Source: Micromonospora sonchi
GTDB lineage: Bacteria > Actinomycetota > Actinomycetes > Mycobacteriales > Micromonosporaceae
Length of the DNA stretch: 64,000 nt
NCBI RefSeq assembly: GCF_014646235.1
Contig: NZ_BMNB01000008.1
Span: forward strand, 62,001 to 126,000
Direction of reading: 5' to 3'
The notes under the pieces are model-generated. The model was not told the origin of the DNA. It saw nothing but the letters and a program-made list of their open reading frames with translations, and made no database searches. Below, one piece after another: positions 26,501 to 34,823 of the stretch. Position numbers and translations under genes: made by a program. Numbering within the stretch: position 1 is the stretch's first letter; the number at the start of each line of letters is the position of its first letter.

Positions 26501-28542
26501 TCGGCGATGGTGCTGGCGTGCTCCCGGATCGAGGTGACGTTGCCGGCGTCGTCGTAGGTGTAGGCACGGTTGGAGACGAGGTGGGCGTCCTTGACCTCGC
26601 GGAACACCTGCTGGCGGGTGAGTTCGCCGCTGGCGTCGTCGTACGAGGCCATGGTCCACACCCGGTACGGGTGCGCGCCCAGGGTGGAGCGCAGCACCTG
26701 CCCGTACGGCGAGTAGACCGTCTCCGAGCCGTACCAGTCCTTGCCGGAGACCGACAGCGGCAGGCCGTCGGAGCTGTAGCGCACCAGCAGCTTCTCGCTG
26801 GGCAGCGAGCCCACCGCCGGCAGCGAGGTCGACTCGGGCAGACCGGTGTCGGTGTAGGTGTACTCGTAGCGGTACTCCCGGTTCAGCCCCCACGTGGTGG
26901 CGATCGACTCCGGCAGCGTCAGCGTGGTCGAGGTGGGCTGGTAGTCCTCGGTGTAGCCGCCGACCGACTGGGTGTACGGCAGGCCGTCGGTGTACCGGGT
27001 CGACGTGGCCGGCAGGCCCTTGCCGCCGGCCACCGTGTCGTAGGTGTACTCGGCCAGCAGGGTGCCGCCGCTGCCGCCGAGCCGCTGCTGGGTCGGGCGG
27101 GACAGCTCGTCGTAGCCGTTCCACACCGTCACGCCACGGGCGTTGGTGGTGGTCAGCGGCCGGTCGCGGTGGTCGTACGTCACGGTGGTGGCGCCGGTGT
27201 CCGGGTCGGTGCTCCGGGTCAGCCGGCCGCGCTGGTCGTACGCCCAGGTCCACGGGACCGGGTTCGCCGAGTGGTTGGCCTGCACCAGCTGGCCACGCGA
27301 GTCGTACTCGTAGTGCATGGTGGTGAACTCGGTGCGGGCGGCGTCGGTGAAGGTGTCGACCTTCGTGGTGCGGCCGAGGGCATCGGACCAGATGCGGTAC
27401 GAGGCCGCGCCCTTCGGGTTGATCACCGTCGAGTGCTCGAAGCCGTACTCGTAGCGGGTGGCCCGCTCCGGCCTTTCGGCACCGTTCAGGACGGGCAGTT
27501 CCTTGACCACGCGGCCGAGGCCGTCGTAGGTGTAGAGCGTGGCGTTCGGGACGTTGCCCGGGTTTTCCGGGTCCTCGTACGGCACGAAGAGTCGGCCGAT
27601 CGGCGAGCCGTTGGCGAGGTAGGCGTTGTTGGTCTGCCAGATCTCGCCGGCGGAGTTGTAGAGCGTGTCGGTGATCAGACGACCGCCGTTGGTGGCCTCC
27701 ACCTGGGTCTGCCGCTCCCGGCCCAGCCCGTCGTAGATGGTGACCGAGGTCTGGATCCGCCCCTCGTGCCCACGACTGAAGGTTATGATGTACGGCGGCT
27801 TGCGGATCTTCTCACCGGGGTTCTCCGGGTCGTCGACCACTGCCGGCAGGGCGTACTCGGCACGGAAATCCGGCACGGCCGTGGTCGACGGGGTGCGGCC
27901 GGCGGCCCACGCCTTGACGAGTCGGCCGAGGGCGTCGTACTCGGCATGGCTGATCCGGTTGTTCGGGTCGGTGGTCTTCAGGGTGACCGCGCGGCCCGGG
28001 TCCAACTCCCGGGTCTGCTTGTGCCCGAGCGAGTTCTCCTCGCTGACCGAGTACGCCTGACCGGTGGCGGGCGTGTAGGTGATCCGCGAGATCTTCCCGT
28101 CGGGGTCGGTGCTGGTCAGCACCCGGCCGATCGGGTCGAAGGTGGTGGTGCCGTCGCTCTGGTAGCCGGAGCCGTCCGCCTTCAGCGACCAGGTCTGGGT
28201 GGCCAGGCCGCCGGTGGTCGAGGCCAGGGCCGTGCCGTACGCGGCGCCGTCGTAGGCGACCCGGCCGGCGACTTCGACCGGGACAAGACGCCGGACCTGA
28301 TCTGGCGCAATCTCGACGCCGGCACCGTGTTCGTTCGGCACGGGAAACCGGGCCCGGTCAGCGGCAGCGTGAACCTGGACTCGCTCAAGGTCGCGGCCAA
28401 CTCGCGAGACGGTGACGTGCGGATCGGTACGGGCTGGACCGAGGCGAAATACAACGCGATCATCGGCATTCCGGACGTCAACGGCGACGGAATCCCCGAC
28501 CTTTGGACCCGGTCCGGCACGGACGGGAAGATTCGGCTCCAC
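23593..28542 (-). CDS. RHS-repeat polymorphic toxin with ricin-B and HINT domains, 5'-truncated
   Basis: Open frame of 1649 codons, but homology starts only near residue 95 (about 28260); codons before that are antisense to the FG-GAP fragment. Order: YD/RHS repeats about 100-840; a ricin-B lectin (CMDLYQRL, QKWAF, DKWCIQP, AQLWNP) about 845-967; RHS core with GARLYDPEVGRFLSADP near 1110; a hydrophobic stretch; an Ala/Lys helix; a Gly/Ser linker; a HINT autoprocessing domain about 1361-1514 (CKNPHSSFVPGTKVLM ... VHNC); then a 135-aa tip with HYVVMPDQSVRAFHE and SNFSGHYRPGG. The tip is the likely toxin but I cannot name its fold. The N-terminal export part is missing. Confidence 0.85.
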   Translation of the reverse strand: MEPNLPVRAGPGPKVGDSVAVDVRNADDRVVFRLGPARTDPHVTVSRVGRDLERVQVHAAADRARFPVPNEHGAGVEIAPDQVRRLVPVEVAGRVAYDGAAYGTALASTTGGLATQTWSLKADGSGYQSDGTTTFDPIGRVLTSTDPDGKISRITYTPATGQAYSVSEENSLGHKQTRELDPGRAVTLKTTDPNNRISHAEYDALGRLVKAWAAGRTPSTTAVPDFRAEYALPAVVDDPENPGEKIRKPPYIITFSRGHEGRIQTSVTIYDGLGRERQTQVEATNGGRLITDTLYNSAGEIWQTNNAYLANGSPIGRLFVPYEDPENPGNVPNATLYTYDGLGRVVKELPVLNGAERPERATRYEYGFEHSTVINPKGAASYRIWSDALGRTTKVDTFTDAARTEFTTMHYEYDSRGQLVQANHSANPVPWTWAYDQRGRLTRSTDPDTGATTVTYDHRDRPLTTTNARGVTVWNGYDELSRPTQQRLGGSGGTLLAEYTYDTVAGGKGLPATSTRYTDGLPYTQSVGGYTEDYQPTSTTLTLPESIATTWGLNREYRYEYTYTDTGLPESTSLPAVGSLPSEKLLVRYSSDGLPLSVSGKDWYGSETVYSPYGQVLRSTLGAHPYRVWTMASYDDASGELTRQQVFREVKDAHLVSNRAYTYDDAGNVTSIREHASTIAERQCFTYDPLGQLRNAWTATDQASCGAGPGTATAPNAVKGVDGTGYWQEYEYDLLGNRTKLVERDLTGRTSTGPIETTYGYGYGAEGGGAQPRTLDAVTRTYTTPQGAAIVAEAKRLYELTGETKSVTSTSNGDQQELSWTYDGQVERITGSGSKGRSSYQGIAAKCMDLYQRLAQPNQPIQLFSCNGGSWQKWAFTPTPGQNNGNLGTLTVYDDKWCIQPAGTTAGSALRLQQCDGTPSQQVERLSTGQLKHPESGLCLAAKDGASADTTPIVLATCASGSAAQLWNPQNETRHIYGPGGTRLLTVQGRQATLNLGEAQLTVHPGGAQINAQRTYVTPGGAVARQVAGTAQQALTALAGDHQGSPYAEVTLSSGMESRIRKQDPFGNVRSAATSGDLRTNRGFLGAVRDDESGFVPLGARLYDPEVGRFLSADPVLDLMDPVQNNGYTYAHNNPVTHSDPTGLSVSLTPSEMAAALAGAGLSAAMVSQAQANMGRSLISVILDSAWYVLKEFIGLNDAISCFGGDMWACGSLIIGAIPWGKIAKIPSVVRAVNRTISAIQAWHAAKRAAEVVLAAARAAEAAALNAKKLAIERAKKAAQAAKKKAADKANTTSNRAANSSKKTGNPEQKQAQAKSNPKASTAASSGSGGKGGGGGGKGDSKPGGSSGASERSSGGSSGGSCKNPHSSFVPGTKVLMADGSTKAIEEVERGDEVVVTDPATGRTEVDTVTATITGDGVKRLVKVTIDTDGDQGTETAEVTATDNHPFWVPELGEWIEATDLQAGQWLQTSAGTYVQVTALDRWSVPRATVHNLTVANTHTYYVMAAGAPVLVHNCGGSEEGPARLWRAGENGADNTPQDPFPMGSSIRAGGNLQEGNYHYVVMPDQSVRAFHESVYEAGIFPGHTSLSEGNPVIMAGLFDVGPDGRITEFSNFSGHYRPGGSLLESIARRSLTANGFDVSGARWNPFQF

Positions 28543-28623
28543 CTACCGTCCCTGACCAACATCGACGCATCGGTGACGGTCGTGCTGTCGCCCGACTACA
28601 CGTCCTTCAGAGCTTTCGGCTGA
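28264..28623 (+). pseudogene. C-terminal fragment of an FG-GAP/VCBS-repeat protein
   Basis: About 119 codons ending at TGA 28623 encode DFDRDKTPDLIWRNLDAGTV near 28270 and GIPDVNGDGIPDLWTRSGTDG near 28470, two FG-GAP calcium-binding blades. There is no start codon context; upstream the frame runs antisense through the RHS gene. A strong terminator follows, as expected for the end of a formerly complete plus-strand gene. Opposite in direction to the truncated RHS gene, so the two ends meet at a rearrangement point near 28260. Confidence 0.75.
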
Positions 28624-28633
28624 CCCGACGAAC

Positions 28634-28680
28634 GTTGCCCCGGCCGGCGCTTGGCGCACCGGCCGGGGCAACTCTTTTGT
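28634..28680 (+). terminator. Strong rho-independent terminator
   Basis: Perfect 14-bp stem GTTGCCCCGGCCGG with an 11-base loop, followed by TCTTTTGTT. It is the best intrinsic terminator in the window, placed 10 bp after the FG-GAP fragment stop. Confidence 0.9.
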
Positions 28681-28695
28681 TCGAGCCTCGCTAGG

Positions 28696-31257
28696 TCACC
28701 ACAGAGCGGCGGCGACCTGCGGGTACAGACCCTCGGGGTGGGCCCGGAAAAGGGGTTCGGTGCCGAACAGGGTCACCTTCGCGCCCTTCGCCTCACCGCT
28801 GACCACCACCGCGTGCCCGGCGGCGGCCTCCTGTCCACCCCAGTGCCCGGCGAGGAAGAAGCCCTCGTCGGCCAGGCGTTGGTCGACGCGGACACCGGCA
28901 CCGACCCGGGTGAAGTACTGCGGTGCATCCACAAAAGACGTCGACAGTGCCTTCCCGGTGATCGGCGAGGCCGGGTTGTTGACCACCCCGACGATGCCGT
29001 TGGCGTCGCTGCGGCCCGCCGCGATGGTCACGTCGAGCAGGCCGGCGCGGTCGTTGAACTGCTTCCCGCTGGCCCCGCGGCCGACGACCGTCCCCCCGTC
29101 CGCCAACCACCGCTCGAACGCGGCGCTCTGCGTGGTGTTCAGACTGAGCGGGTTGAACGCCGCCGTCGAGACGAAGAGGGCGTCGAAGTCGGCGAAGGAC
29201 AGGGTGCCGTTGTTGAACGCGGTCTGCGTCACCGAGATCGGGTCAAAGCCCATCTGCCGTAGGGCGAAGATCTCACCACCGTTGGCCGCGACACCGAGCC
29301 GGGTCTTCGCCACCGGCGTGGCCGTGCGTACCTGCGGCGGGGTGAGCTTGACGAACTCGACACCGTACGCCTCGGCGATCGGCCGGACGACGGCGACGTC
29401 GCCGGGCACCACGAAGGTGCCGTCGGCGGTCCTGGACACCGTCACCCCGTCGTTGAGCAGACGATTCACCGCCTGGATACCCGCCACCGAGTCGACCACC
29501 AGGCCGTAGTTCGCCTGCTTGCCGGGTGCGACGGCACCGGTGGCACGGGCCTCGGTCACCGGCCGCAGCGCCTTGGCGTCGAGAATGACGCTCTCGCTCA
29601 TCTCCTGCACCGTCGCGCCCCAGAGGTGACCGTGGCTCCAGGCCGAGATGTCGTACATCGCGTTGAAGTCGTTGGTCACGTCCCGCCCGACCCCGAGCAG
29701 GGCGCTCGCCAGGCCGCGCTTGGCCTGGTGCATGTCGACGACGTAGGTGCCCGCCGCATAGTGCGTGCCGCCGAGCGTGAACGGCCGCCAGGCGCGATGG
29801 ACCTCGAGGTCGTTGTCGAGCATGAACTGGACCACCCGGGCCGCGGCGGTGGCGCTGCGCTGCTCCGCGCCGGCCGGAATGACGTACGCCCGAGGGAAGC
29901 CCTGGAGGTGGGTCTTGGCGTTGTCACCACGGGCCAGCGAGAGGGCGAGCGGGTCGTCGATCGGCCGCGTCGGCTCGCCGGCCACCCCCCGGCGGAACCA
30001 TTCGAGATGGTTGGCCAGCAACTGCGCCCGGTTCTCGGTGGCGTAGCCGAGGTTCCCCTTGATCGACGCCACCGCGACGGCGGTGTTGATCCGGGTCCGC
30101 TCGTGCCGCTCCGCCTCGGTCAGGTTGCCCCGTGGGTTGAGCGGCACCTCGATGGTGTGCCCGATCGCGCCGTGGTACATCGAGTACATCGGCGTGAAGA
30201 TCGGCGGCCAGTCGTCCCAACCCTGCGTACGGTCCCGGAACGGGATGTCGTTCCGCCGGCTGCCATCCGGGTTGGCGCAGGTCGCGCGGGTCTCACCGGT
30301 GGCGAGGACGGCCTGCTCCATGGCCAGGGCGTTGCGCAGCGCGTGCTTGATGTAGAGGTCGTACTCGTAGTTGTCGCCGTGCGGGCCGGTGGTCGGCTCG
30401 ATCAGCGTGCAGTTGACGTACCCGTGAATGTCCAGCATGGTCAGCGGGCTGTAGCGGACCAGCTGGGCGCGCACGGCGCGGACCTCGGGCTGCGACGCGG
30501 TGATGTAGTCCCGGTTCATGTCGAAGCCGTTGGCGTTGGCCCGGGTCGCCGCCACCCGGCCGTCCGGGTTGTTGGTGACCACGAAGGCGATCACATGCCG
30601 CTCGAGCATGTCCACGATCGCGGGCTCGGTGGAGAAGGCCAGTTCCTGGAGAACCTGGAGGCTGGCGTCGGTGCCCTCCCACTCGTTGCCGTGGATGTTG
30701 TTGTTGATGAACAGCGGGGTACGCCAGTTGTCGTACCCGCCGGCCCTGAGCTTGGCCAGCGCCGCCTGCGGGTCGCTGAACCGCAGGTCCGACAGCTGCT
30801 GCCAGGTCTTCCACCCGGCATCGCTCATCGGTGCGGTCGCCACCACCAGGTGCAGGTCCCGGCCGAGCACAGACTGCCCGATGATCTCCACACTGATCCG
30901 GCCGCTGCGTTGCAGGTCGCGCAGGGCGGGCGGGATGTCGTGGTACGGAATGAGGTTGTAGGCGATCGACGCGTCGGTCAGCTCCACCGGCGCGTCGGCG
31001 ATGACATCATTCCGTGGCTTGCCGGGCAGCTTCGCCGACGGTGCCGGCTGGTTCGGCTGCCGGCCCGGGGCGTCGGCGGAACGTCCCCGCTGGTCAGATC
31101 CGACACCGAAGGGCAGATCGGTGTCGGCCGGTCCGCGCGGCGACGCGGCTACCGCGTCGAGGGCTTCCGGGTCGGTTGGTGCCGCCACGGCGGCGGACGC
31201 CGGGGCGAGCAGCAGTGCCCCGGCGAGTAGTGCGGTCATTGATCGTCGAACAGCCAC
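28696..31257 (-). CDS. Secreted M14-family zinc carboxypeptidase
   Basis: 853 aa with a Sec signal peptide (MAVRRSMTALLAGALLLAPASAAVAA in two parts: basic start, hydrophobic core, Ala-x-Ala end near residue 26). The M14 domain covers about residues 90-400: zinc ligands His and Glu in NNIHGNEWEG near 188, third ligand in LDIHGYVNC near 268, and catalytic Glu in GHTIEVPL near 358. Long C-terminal part (about 430-853) resembles the glutamine-amidotransferase-like domain seen in actinobacterial M14 peptidases. GTG start at 31257. Probably secreted for peptide scavenging. Confidence 0.9.
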   Translation of the reverse strand: MAVRRSMTALLAGALLLAPASAAVAAPTDPEALDAVAASPRGPADTDLPFGVGSDQRGRSADAPGRQPNQPAPSAKLPGKPRNDVIADAPVELTDASIAYNLIPYHDIPPALRDLQRSGRISVEIIGQSVLGRDLHLVVATAPMSDAGWKTWQQLSDLRFSDPQAALAKLRAGGYDNWRTPLFINNNIHGNEWEGTDASLQVLQELAFSTEPAIVDMLERHVIAFVVTNNPDGRVAATRANANGFDMNRDYITASQPEVRAVRAQLVRYSPLTMLDIHGYVNCTLIEPTTGPHGDNYEYDLYIKHALRNALAMEQAVLATGETRATCANPDGSRRNDIPFRDRTQGWDDWPPIFTPMYSMYHGAIGHTIEVPLNPRGNLTEAERHERTRINTAVAVASIKGNLGYATENRAQLLANHLEWFRRGVAGEPTRPIDDPLALSLARGDNAKTHLQGFPRAYVIPAGAEQRSATAAARVVQFMLDNDLEVHRAWRPFTLGGTHYAAGTYVVDMHQAKRGLASALLGVGRDVTNDFNAMYDISAWSHGHLWGATVQEMSESVILDAKALRPVTEARATGAVAPGKQANYGLVVDSVAGIQAVNRLLNDGVTVSRTADGTFVVPGDVAVVRPIAEAYGVEFVKLTPPQVRTATPVAKTRLGVAANGGEIFALRQMGFDPISVTQTAFNNGTLSFADFDALFVSTAAFNPLSLNTTQSAAFERWLADGGTVVGRGASGKQFNDRAGLLDVTIAAGRSDANGIVGVVNNPASPITGKALSTSFVDAPQYFTRVGAGVRVDQRLADEGFFLAGHWGGQEAAAGHAVVVSGEAKGAKVTLFGTEPLFRAHPEGLYPQVAAALW

Positions 31258-31418
31258 GCAGGTACCTCGTTTCGAGGGTCGGGCGACGGCTGGCGACTTT
31301 TGATCGCCACCGCCGCGATGATTGGCTGTTCTACCAGCGGAGAGATCGCAAGTCGATAGCCCGAGTTGCGGCCCGCTGCCCCAATGTCCCCAGGACCTCC
31401 CAGTACCTCAGGTCGCGC

Positions 31419-31487
31419 CTTTGCTCTGCTTCAACCCACGCAATGGTTTGGGGCCGAAAGCGTTGCGTCCGTTGAAGCAGAGCAAAG
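31419..31487. repeat. Inverted repeat with 17-bp arms
   Basis: CTTTGCTCTGCTTCAAC (31419-31435) and GTTGAAGCAGAGCAAAG (31471-31487), with an inner ACGCAA/TTGCGT pairing. It lies in the 365-bp gap between the carboxypeptidase promoter side and the YihY gene. Nothing else was seen in the gap. Confidence 0.75.
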
Positions 31488-31622
31488 CGGGGGAAAACCA
31501 AACAACGGTGGTCAGGTGTGAACTCGCGGGCCGACACCGACCAGGCCGCCCCGACGGCCCGGAGGGCCTGATGGATCATCCGGAAGCGGTTGCCGTAGCG
31601 GACCACGGGGAACAGGAGCGCG

Positions 31623-32474
31623 GTGAGCGGTGCGTGGCAGCAGACGAGGCGGATCCTCCGGGCCGCCTTCCGGCCGGTACGCGGCCGGGACCTGTCGCTG
31701 CACGCCGCCGCGATCACGTTCTACGGCGCGATCGCCGTGGTGCCGGTGGCCCTGCTGGCGATCTGGCTGACCACGCTGGTGGCCGGCGCAGAGCGGGTTC
31801 GCCGGCTCACTACGTACGCCATCGCCGCACTGCCGGACGCGATCGGCGCGCCCCGGGCGGTGGCCGCCCTGGTCGAGGCCGGGGTGGGCCTGACACCGTG
31901 GCTGGCGCTGGCCGCGGTGCTGCCGGCGTCGCTGTACGGCGAGGGGCTGCGCCGAGCGTTCGTGTCGGTCGCGGCGCCCCGCTCCGACGAGCACCTGATC
32001 GGCTGGCGGGGGCGGCTGTTGCTGCTGCCGCTGCTCGCCCCGGCCCCGGCCCTGCTGCTGGCGATCCTGCTGGCCCTGCCGGTCACCACCGGGCTGGTCC
32101 GACGCGGAGGCTGGGTGAGCGCGCTCGGGGTGGTGCTCTCCTTCCTGGCGGTGTGGCCGGTGCTCACCCCGGTGCTGCTCTGGGTGTTCCGGGTGGTGGG
32201 TCCGGCGTCGCCGGACTGGCTCTCCGCGCTGGGCGTCGGCTCGTTCACCGCGGCGAACATCTCCGGCTTCCTGCACGGCTTCGTGCTGTTCGCCTCGCTC
32301 CCCCTCGACCTCGGGGTGCCCTTCGGTGGCCTGGACGAGGTGGGCACCGCGGTGGCCATCCTCCTCTGGCTCTACCTCTTCCACGTGGTCGTGCTGGCCG
32401 GTTACTCGGCCACCCTGGCACTGTCCCGGTGGCGCCACCGGCGGCAACGGCGCAACCGGTCGGTCACCTCGTAG
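31623..32474 (+). CDS. YihY/BrkB-family inner membrane protein
   Basis: 283 aa, six hydrophobic segments. Family-like features: a short basic N-terminus, HAAAITFYGAIAVVPVALLAIW near residues 27-48 (consensus AaaltfygllSlfPllla), and FVLFASLPLDLGVPFGGLDEVGTAVAILLWLY near 220-250. Function of the family is unresolved. GTG at 31623. Followed after 121 bp by another small membrane protein on the same strand. Confidence 0.88.
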   Translation: MSGAWQQTRRILRAAFRPVRGRDLSLHAAAITFYGAIAVVPVALLAIWLTTLVAGAERVRRLTTYAIAALPDAIGAPRAVAALVEAGVGLTPWLALAAVLPASLYGEGLRRAFVSVAAPRSDEHLIGWRGRLLLLPLLAPAPALLLAILLALPVTTGLVRRGGWVSALGVVLSFLAVWPVLTPVLLWVFRVVGPASPDWLSALGVGSFTAANISGFLHGFVLFASLPLDLGVPFGGLDEVGTAVAILLWLYLFHVVVLAGYSATLALSRWRHRRQRRNRSVTS

Positions 32475-32595
32475 ATGCTGCCGCCGGTGCCGGCGGATGC
32501 AGCGCAGGCCCGGCCCGTCGATACTGACTCCGCACACAGGGACGGGAGCCCTCCCAACAGTGCATTCACATCTCGACACAGCAGGAGGAATTGCC

Positions 32596-33081
32596 ATGAC
32601 CGATACTTCCGCGCCCGCCGTGGCTACGCCCAAGCCCGTCGGTGCCACCGTACGACTACTGTCGATCCTGGTGATCATCGCCGGTCTGATCATGTTGGCC
32701 GCCGGTGCGACCACCTGGTTCGTCGTGCAGAGCCAACTCGCCGACGAACGCATCACCGTCTCCGATGACGCCGACCGGTTCGCCGGCAAGCCGATCAAGG
32801 GCCCGTTCACCGCGTACGCGGAGGCGGAGGTGATCGAGAAGCACTCGCTGGAGGCCAGCGGCGGCAAAACCTACGCCGAACTCGACCGGGAGGACCCCAC
32901 CCGGCAGGTGGTGATGACGGGCTCGTTCCTGCGCTCGTCCCTGTTCACCTCCGTGGTGTCCTTCGGCGTCGCGGCCCTGGCGATGGGCCTCGGGGTGGTG
33001 GTCGCACTGGTCGGCTACGCCCTGCTGACCGTCTCCCGTCAGCTCAACGCCATCACACCGGCGAATTCCAGCACCTCCTGA
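32596..33081 (+). CDS. Two-helix membrane protein of unknown function
   Basis: 161 aa. Transmembrane helices at about residues 22-45 (LLSILVIIAGLIMLAAGATTW) and 120-145, with an extracytoplasmic loop between them carrying charged strands (ADERITVSDDADRFAGKPI). Homologues in actinobacterial genomes are sometimes labelled LigA; there is no dioxygenase motif here, so I do not use that name. Good ribosome-binding site AGGAGG nine bases before ATG at 32596. Confidence 0.82.
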   Translation: MTDTSAPAVATPKPVGATVRLLSILVIIAGLIMLAAGATTWFVVQSQLADERITVSDDADRFAGKPIKGPFTAYAEAEVIEKHSLEASGGKTYAELDREDPTRQVVMTGSFLRSSLFTSVVSFGVAALAMGLGVVVALVGYALLTVSRQLNAITPANSSTS

Positions 33082-33171
33082 CCGACCGGCGGCCGGCCAC
33101 GAACCCCTCGGCGTCCGTGGCCGGCCGCCTCGCCGGGGTGGATCGGGCGGGCCGCGGGTTAGGGTGCGGGG

Positions 33172-34761
33172 ATGACGGGTGAGCTGCCAAGCCGGGTCGA
33201 CGTGGTGGTGGTCGGGTCGGGGCACAACGGGTTGGTGTCGGCGATCCTGCTGGCCCGCGCCGGGCTGGACGTGCTGGTGCTGGAGTCCGCCGAGGTGATC
33301 GGTGGGGCTACCCGCACTGAGAACCCGTTCCCCAAGGTGCCCGAGCTGCGGCACTCCACCGGGTCGTACCTGCTCGGGCTGATGCCGCCGGAGCTGCTCG
33401 CCACGCTCGACGTGCGCATCCCGGTGCTGCGCCGCGACCCGCACTACTTCCTGCCCACCCCGGGCGGCGTCGGTTCGCCGTACCTGCTCTTCGGCACCGA
33501 CACCGCGGCGAGCCGCGCGCAGCTCGCCGAGTTCTTCTCCCCCGCCGACGTGGCCGCCGACGACGCGCTGCAGGCCGAGCTGGCCGCGCTGCGGGAGGAC
33601 CTCGCGCCGGCCTGGCTGGCCGAGCCGCTGCCGGTGGAGGAGACCGCGCAGCGCTACGTCCGGCCCGCGCTGCAACAGGTCTTCGTGGACCTGGTACGCG
33701 GCTCGGTCGCCGACTACCTGGCCCGCTTCGAGTTCCGCTCCGAGTTGCTGGTCAGCATGTACGCGGTCACCGACGGGCTGTCCGGGCTCAACGCCGGCCC
33801 GGACGACCCGGGCACCGGGCACAACTTCCTGGTGCACAACATGGCCCGGCTACCCGGCTCGGGCGGCACCTGGATGATCGCCGAGGGCGGCATGGGCACC
33901 GTGTCGGGAGTCTTCGCCGACGCGGCCCGCGCCGCCGGCGCCCGGATCGTCACCGGCGCACGGGTCACCGCGATCACCCTCGACGGCGGCGCCGCCTCCG
34001 GTGTCGTGCTGGCCGACGGGCGCCAGGTCGCCGCCGAGGTGGTGCTCGGCGCATGCGACCCGTACCGGCTGATGGAGCTGTTGCCCGACGGCGCGCTGCC
34101 GGCCGCGCTGACCGAGCGGATGGCGGCGGTCCGACGCACCGGCACCACCCTCAAGCTCAACCTGGCGCTGCGCGGCCTGCCCCGCTTCTCCTGCCTGCCG
34201 GAGGGCGCGCCGAGCCCGTTCGGGTCCACCATCCACCTGCTGCCCGGCTCGGCGTCGCTGACCGGCGGCGGGGGCGAGTCGCCGATGGCGGCGCTACGCG
34301 CGATGTGGGCCGACGTGCGGGCCGGGCGGCTGCCGGCGGAGCCGACCATCGAGTGGTACCTGCACACCACCGTCGATGAGTCGCTGGCCGACCCGGCCGG
34401 GCACCACTCGTCGGCGCTGTTCGTCCAGTCGGTGCCGTACGAGCTGGCCGGCACCACCTGGGACGCGGCCCTGCCCGGGTACGTCGAGCGGCTGGTGGAG
34501 ATCTGCGAGCGGTACGCCCCGGGCACCGGTGACCTGATCGCCGACGCGGTGCCGCTGCCCCCGCCCGGCATCGAGGCGCACTTCGGTATCACCGGCGGGC
34601 ACATCCACCACGTCGACAACACCGTCTCGTTCACGGACCGGATGCCGTACGCCACCGGCGTCGAAGGGGTGTATGCCGGCAGCGCGGGCTGCCACCCTGC
34701 GGGCAGCGTCATCGGCGCCGCCGGCCACAACGCCGCCCGCCGCATCCTCGCCGAGATGTAA
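33172..34761 (+). CDS. FAD-dependent NAD(P)-binding oxidoreductase, phytoene desaturase-like
   Basis: 529 aa. N-terminal dinucleotide-binding DVVVVGSGHNGLVSAILLARAGLDVLVLE (residues 9-37, GxGxNGL), then GGATRTENPFPKV, and a C-terminal FAD-binding end GVEGVYAGSAGCHPAGSVIGAAGHNAARRIL near 495-525. The pattern matches CrtI/COG1233 desaturases and isomerases. No carotenoid genes lie nearby, so the substrate is unknown. ATG at 33172. Its stop codon is inside repeat copy B at 34758. Confidence 0.9.
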   Translation: MTGELPSRVDVVVVGSGHNGLVSAILLARAGLDVLVLESAEVIGGATRTENPFPKVPELRHSTGSYLLGLMPPELLATLDVRIPVLRRDPHYFLPTPGGVGSPYLLFGTDTAASRAQLAEFFSPADVAADDALQAELAALREDLAPAWLAEPLPVEETAQRYVRPALQQVFVDLVRGSVADYLARFEFRSELLVSMYAVTDGLSGLNAGPDDPGTGHNFLVHNMARLPGSGGTWMIAEGGMGTVSGVFADAARAAGARIVTGARVTAITLDGGAASGVVLADGRQVAAEVVLGACDPYRLMELLPDGALPAALTERMAAVRRTGTTLKLNLALRGLPRFSCLPEGAPSPFGSTIHLLPGSASLTGGGGESPMAALRAMWADVRAGRLPAEPTIEWYLHTTVDESLADPAGHHSSALFVQSVPYELAGTTWDAALPGYVERLVEICERYAPGTGDLIADAVPLPPPGIEAHFGITGGHIHHVDNTVSFTDRMPYATGVEGVYAGSAGCHPAGSVIGAAGHNAARRILAEM

Positions 34762-34815
34762 GGAAGGGCCCCTTCTTAACGCCTGGCGTAGTAAAGGGGC
34801 CCCTTCTTAACAAAG
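34758..34815. repeat. Paired GGGCCC palindrome repeat, copy B
   Basis: AAGGAAGGGCCCCTTCTTAAC, then GCCTGGCGTAGT, then AAAGGGGCCCCTTCTTAAC. It includes the stop of the upstream oxidoreductase and lies between two convergent genes. Could act as a bidirectional terminator. Confidence 0.88.
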
Positions 34816-34823
34816 CAGCGAAC

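Noticed and set aside
24811..28263. Long plus-strand frame opposite the RHS gene
   Set aside because: Antisense of RHS repeats; only its last 119 codons (FG-GAP blades) are credible.
32596..33081. LigA-type ring-opening dioxygenase
   Set aside because: Two-helix membrane protein without metal-binding motifs; the name is a common database artefact.
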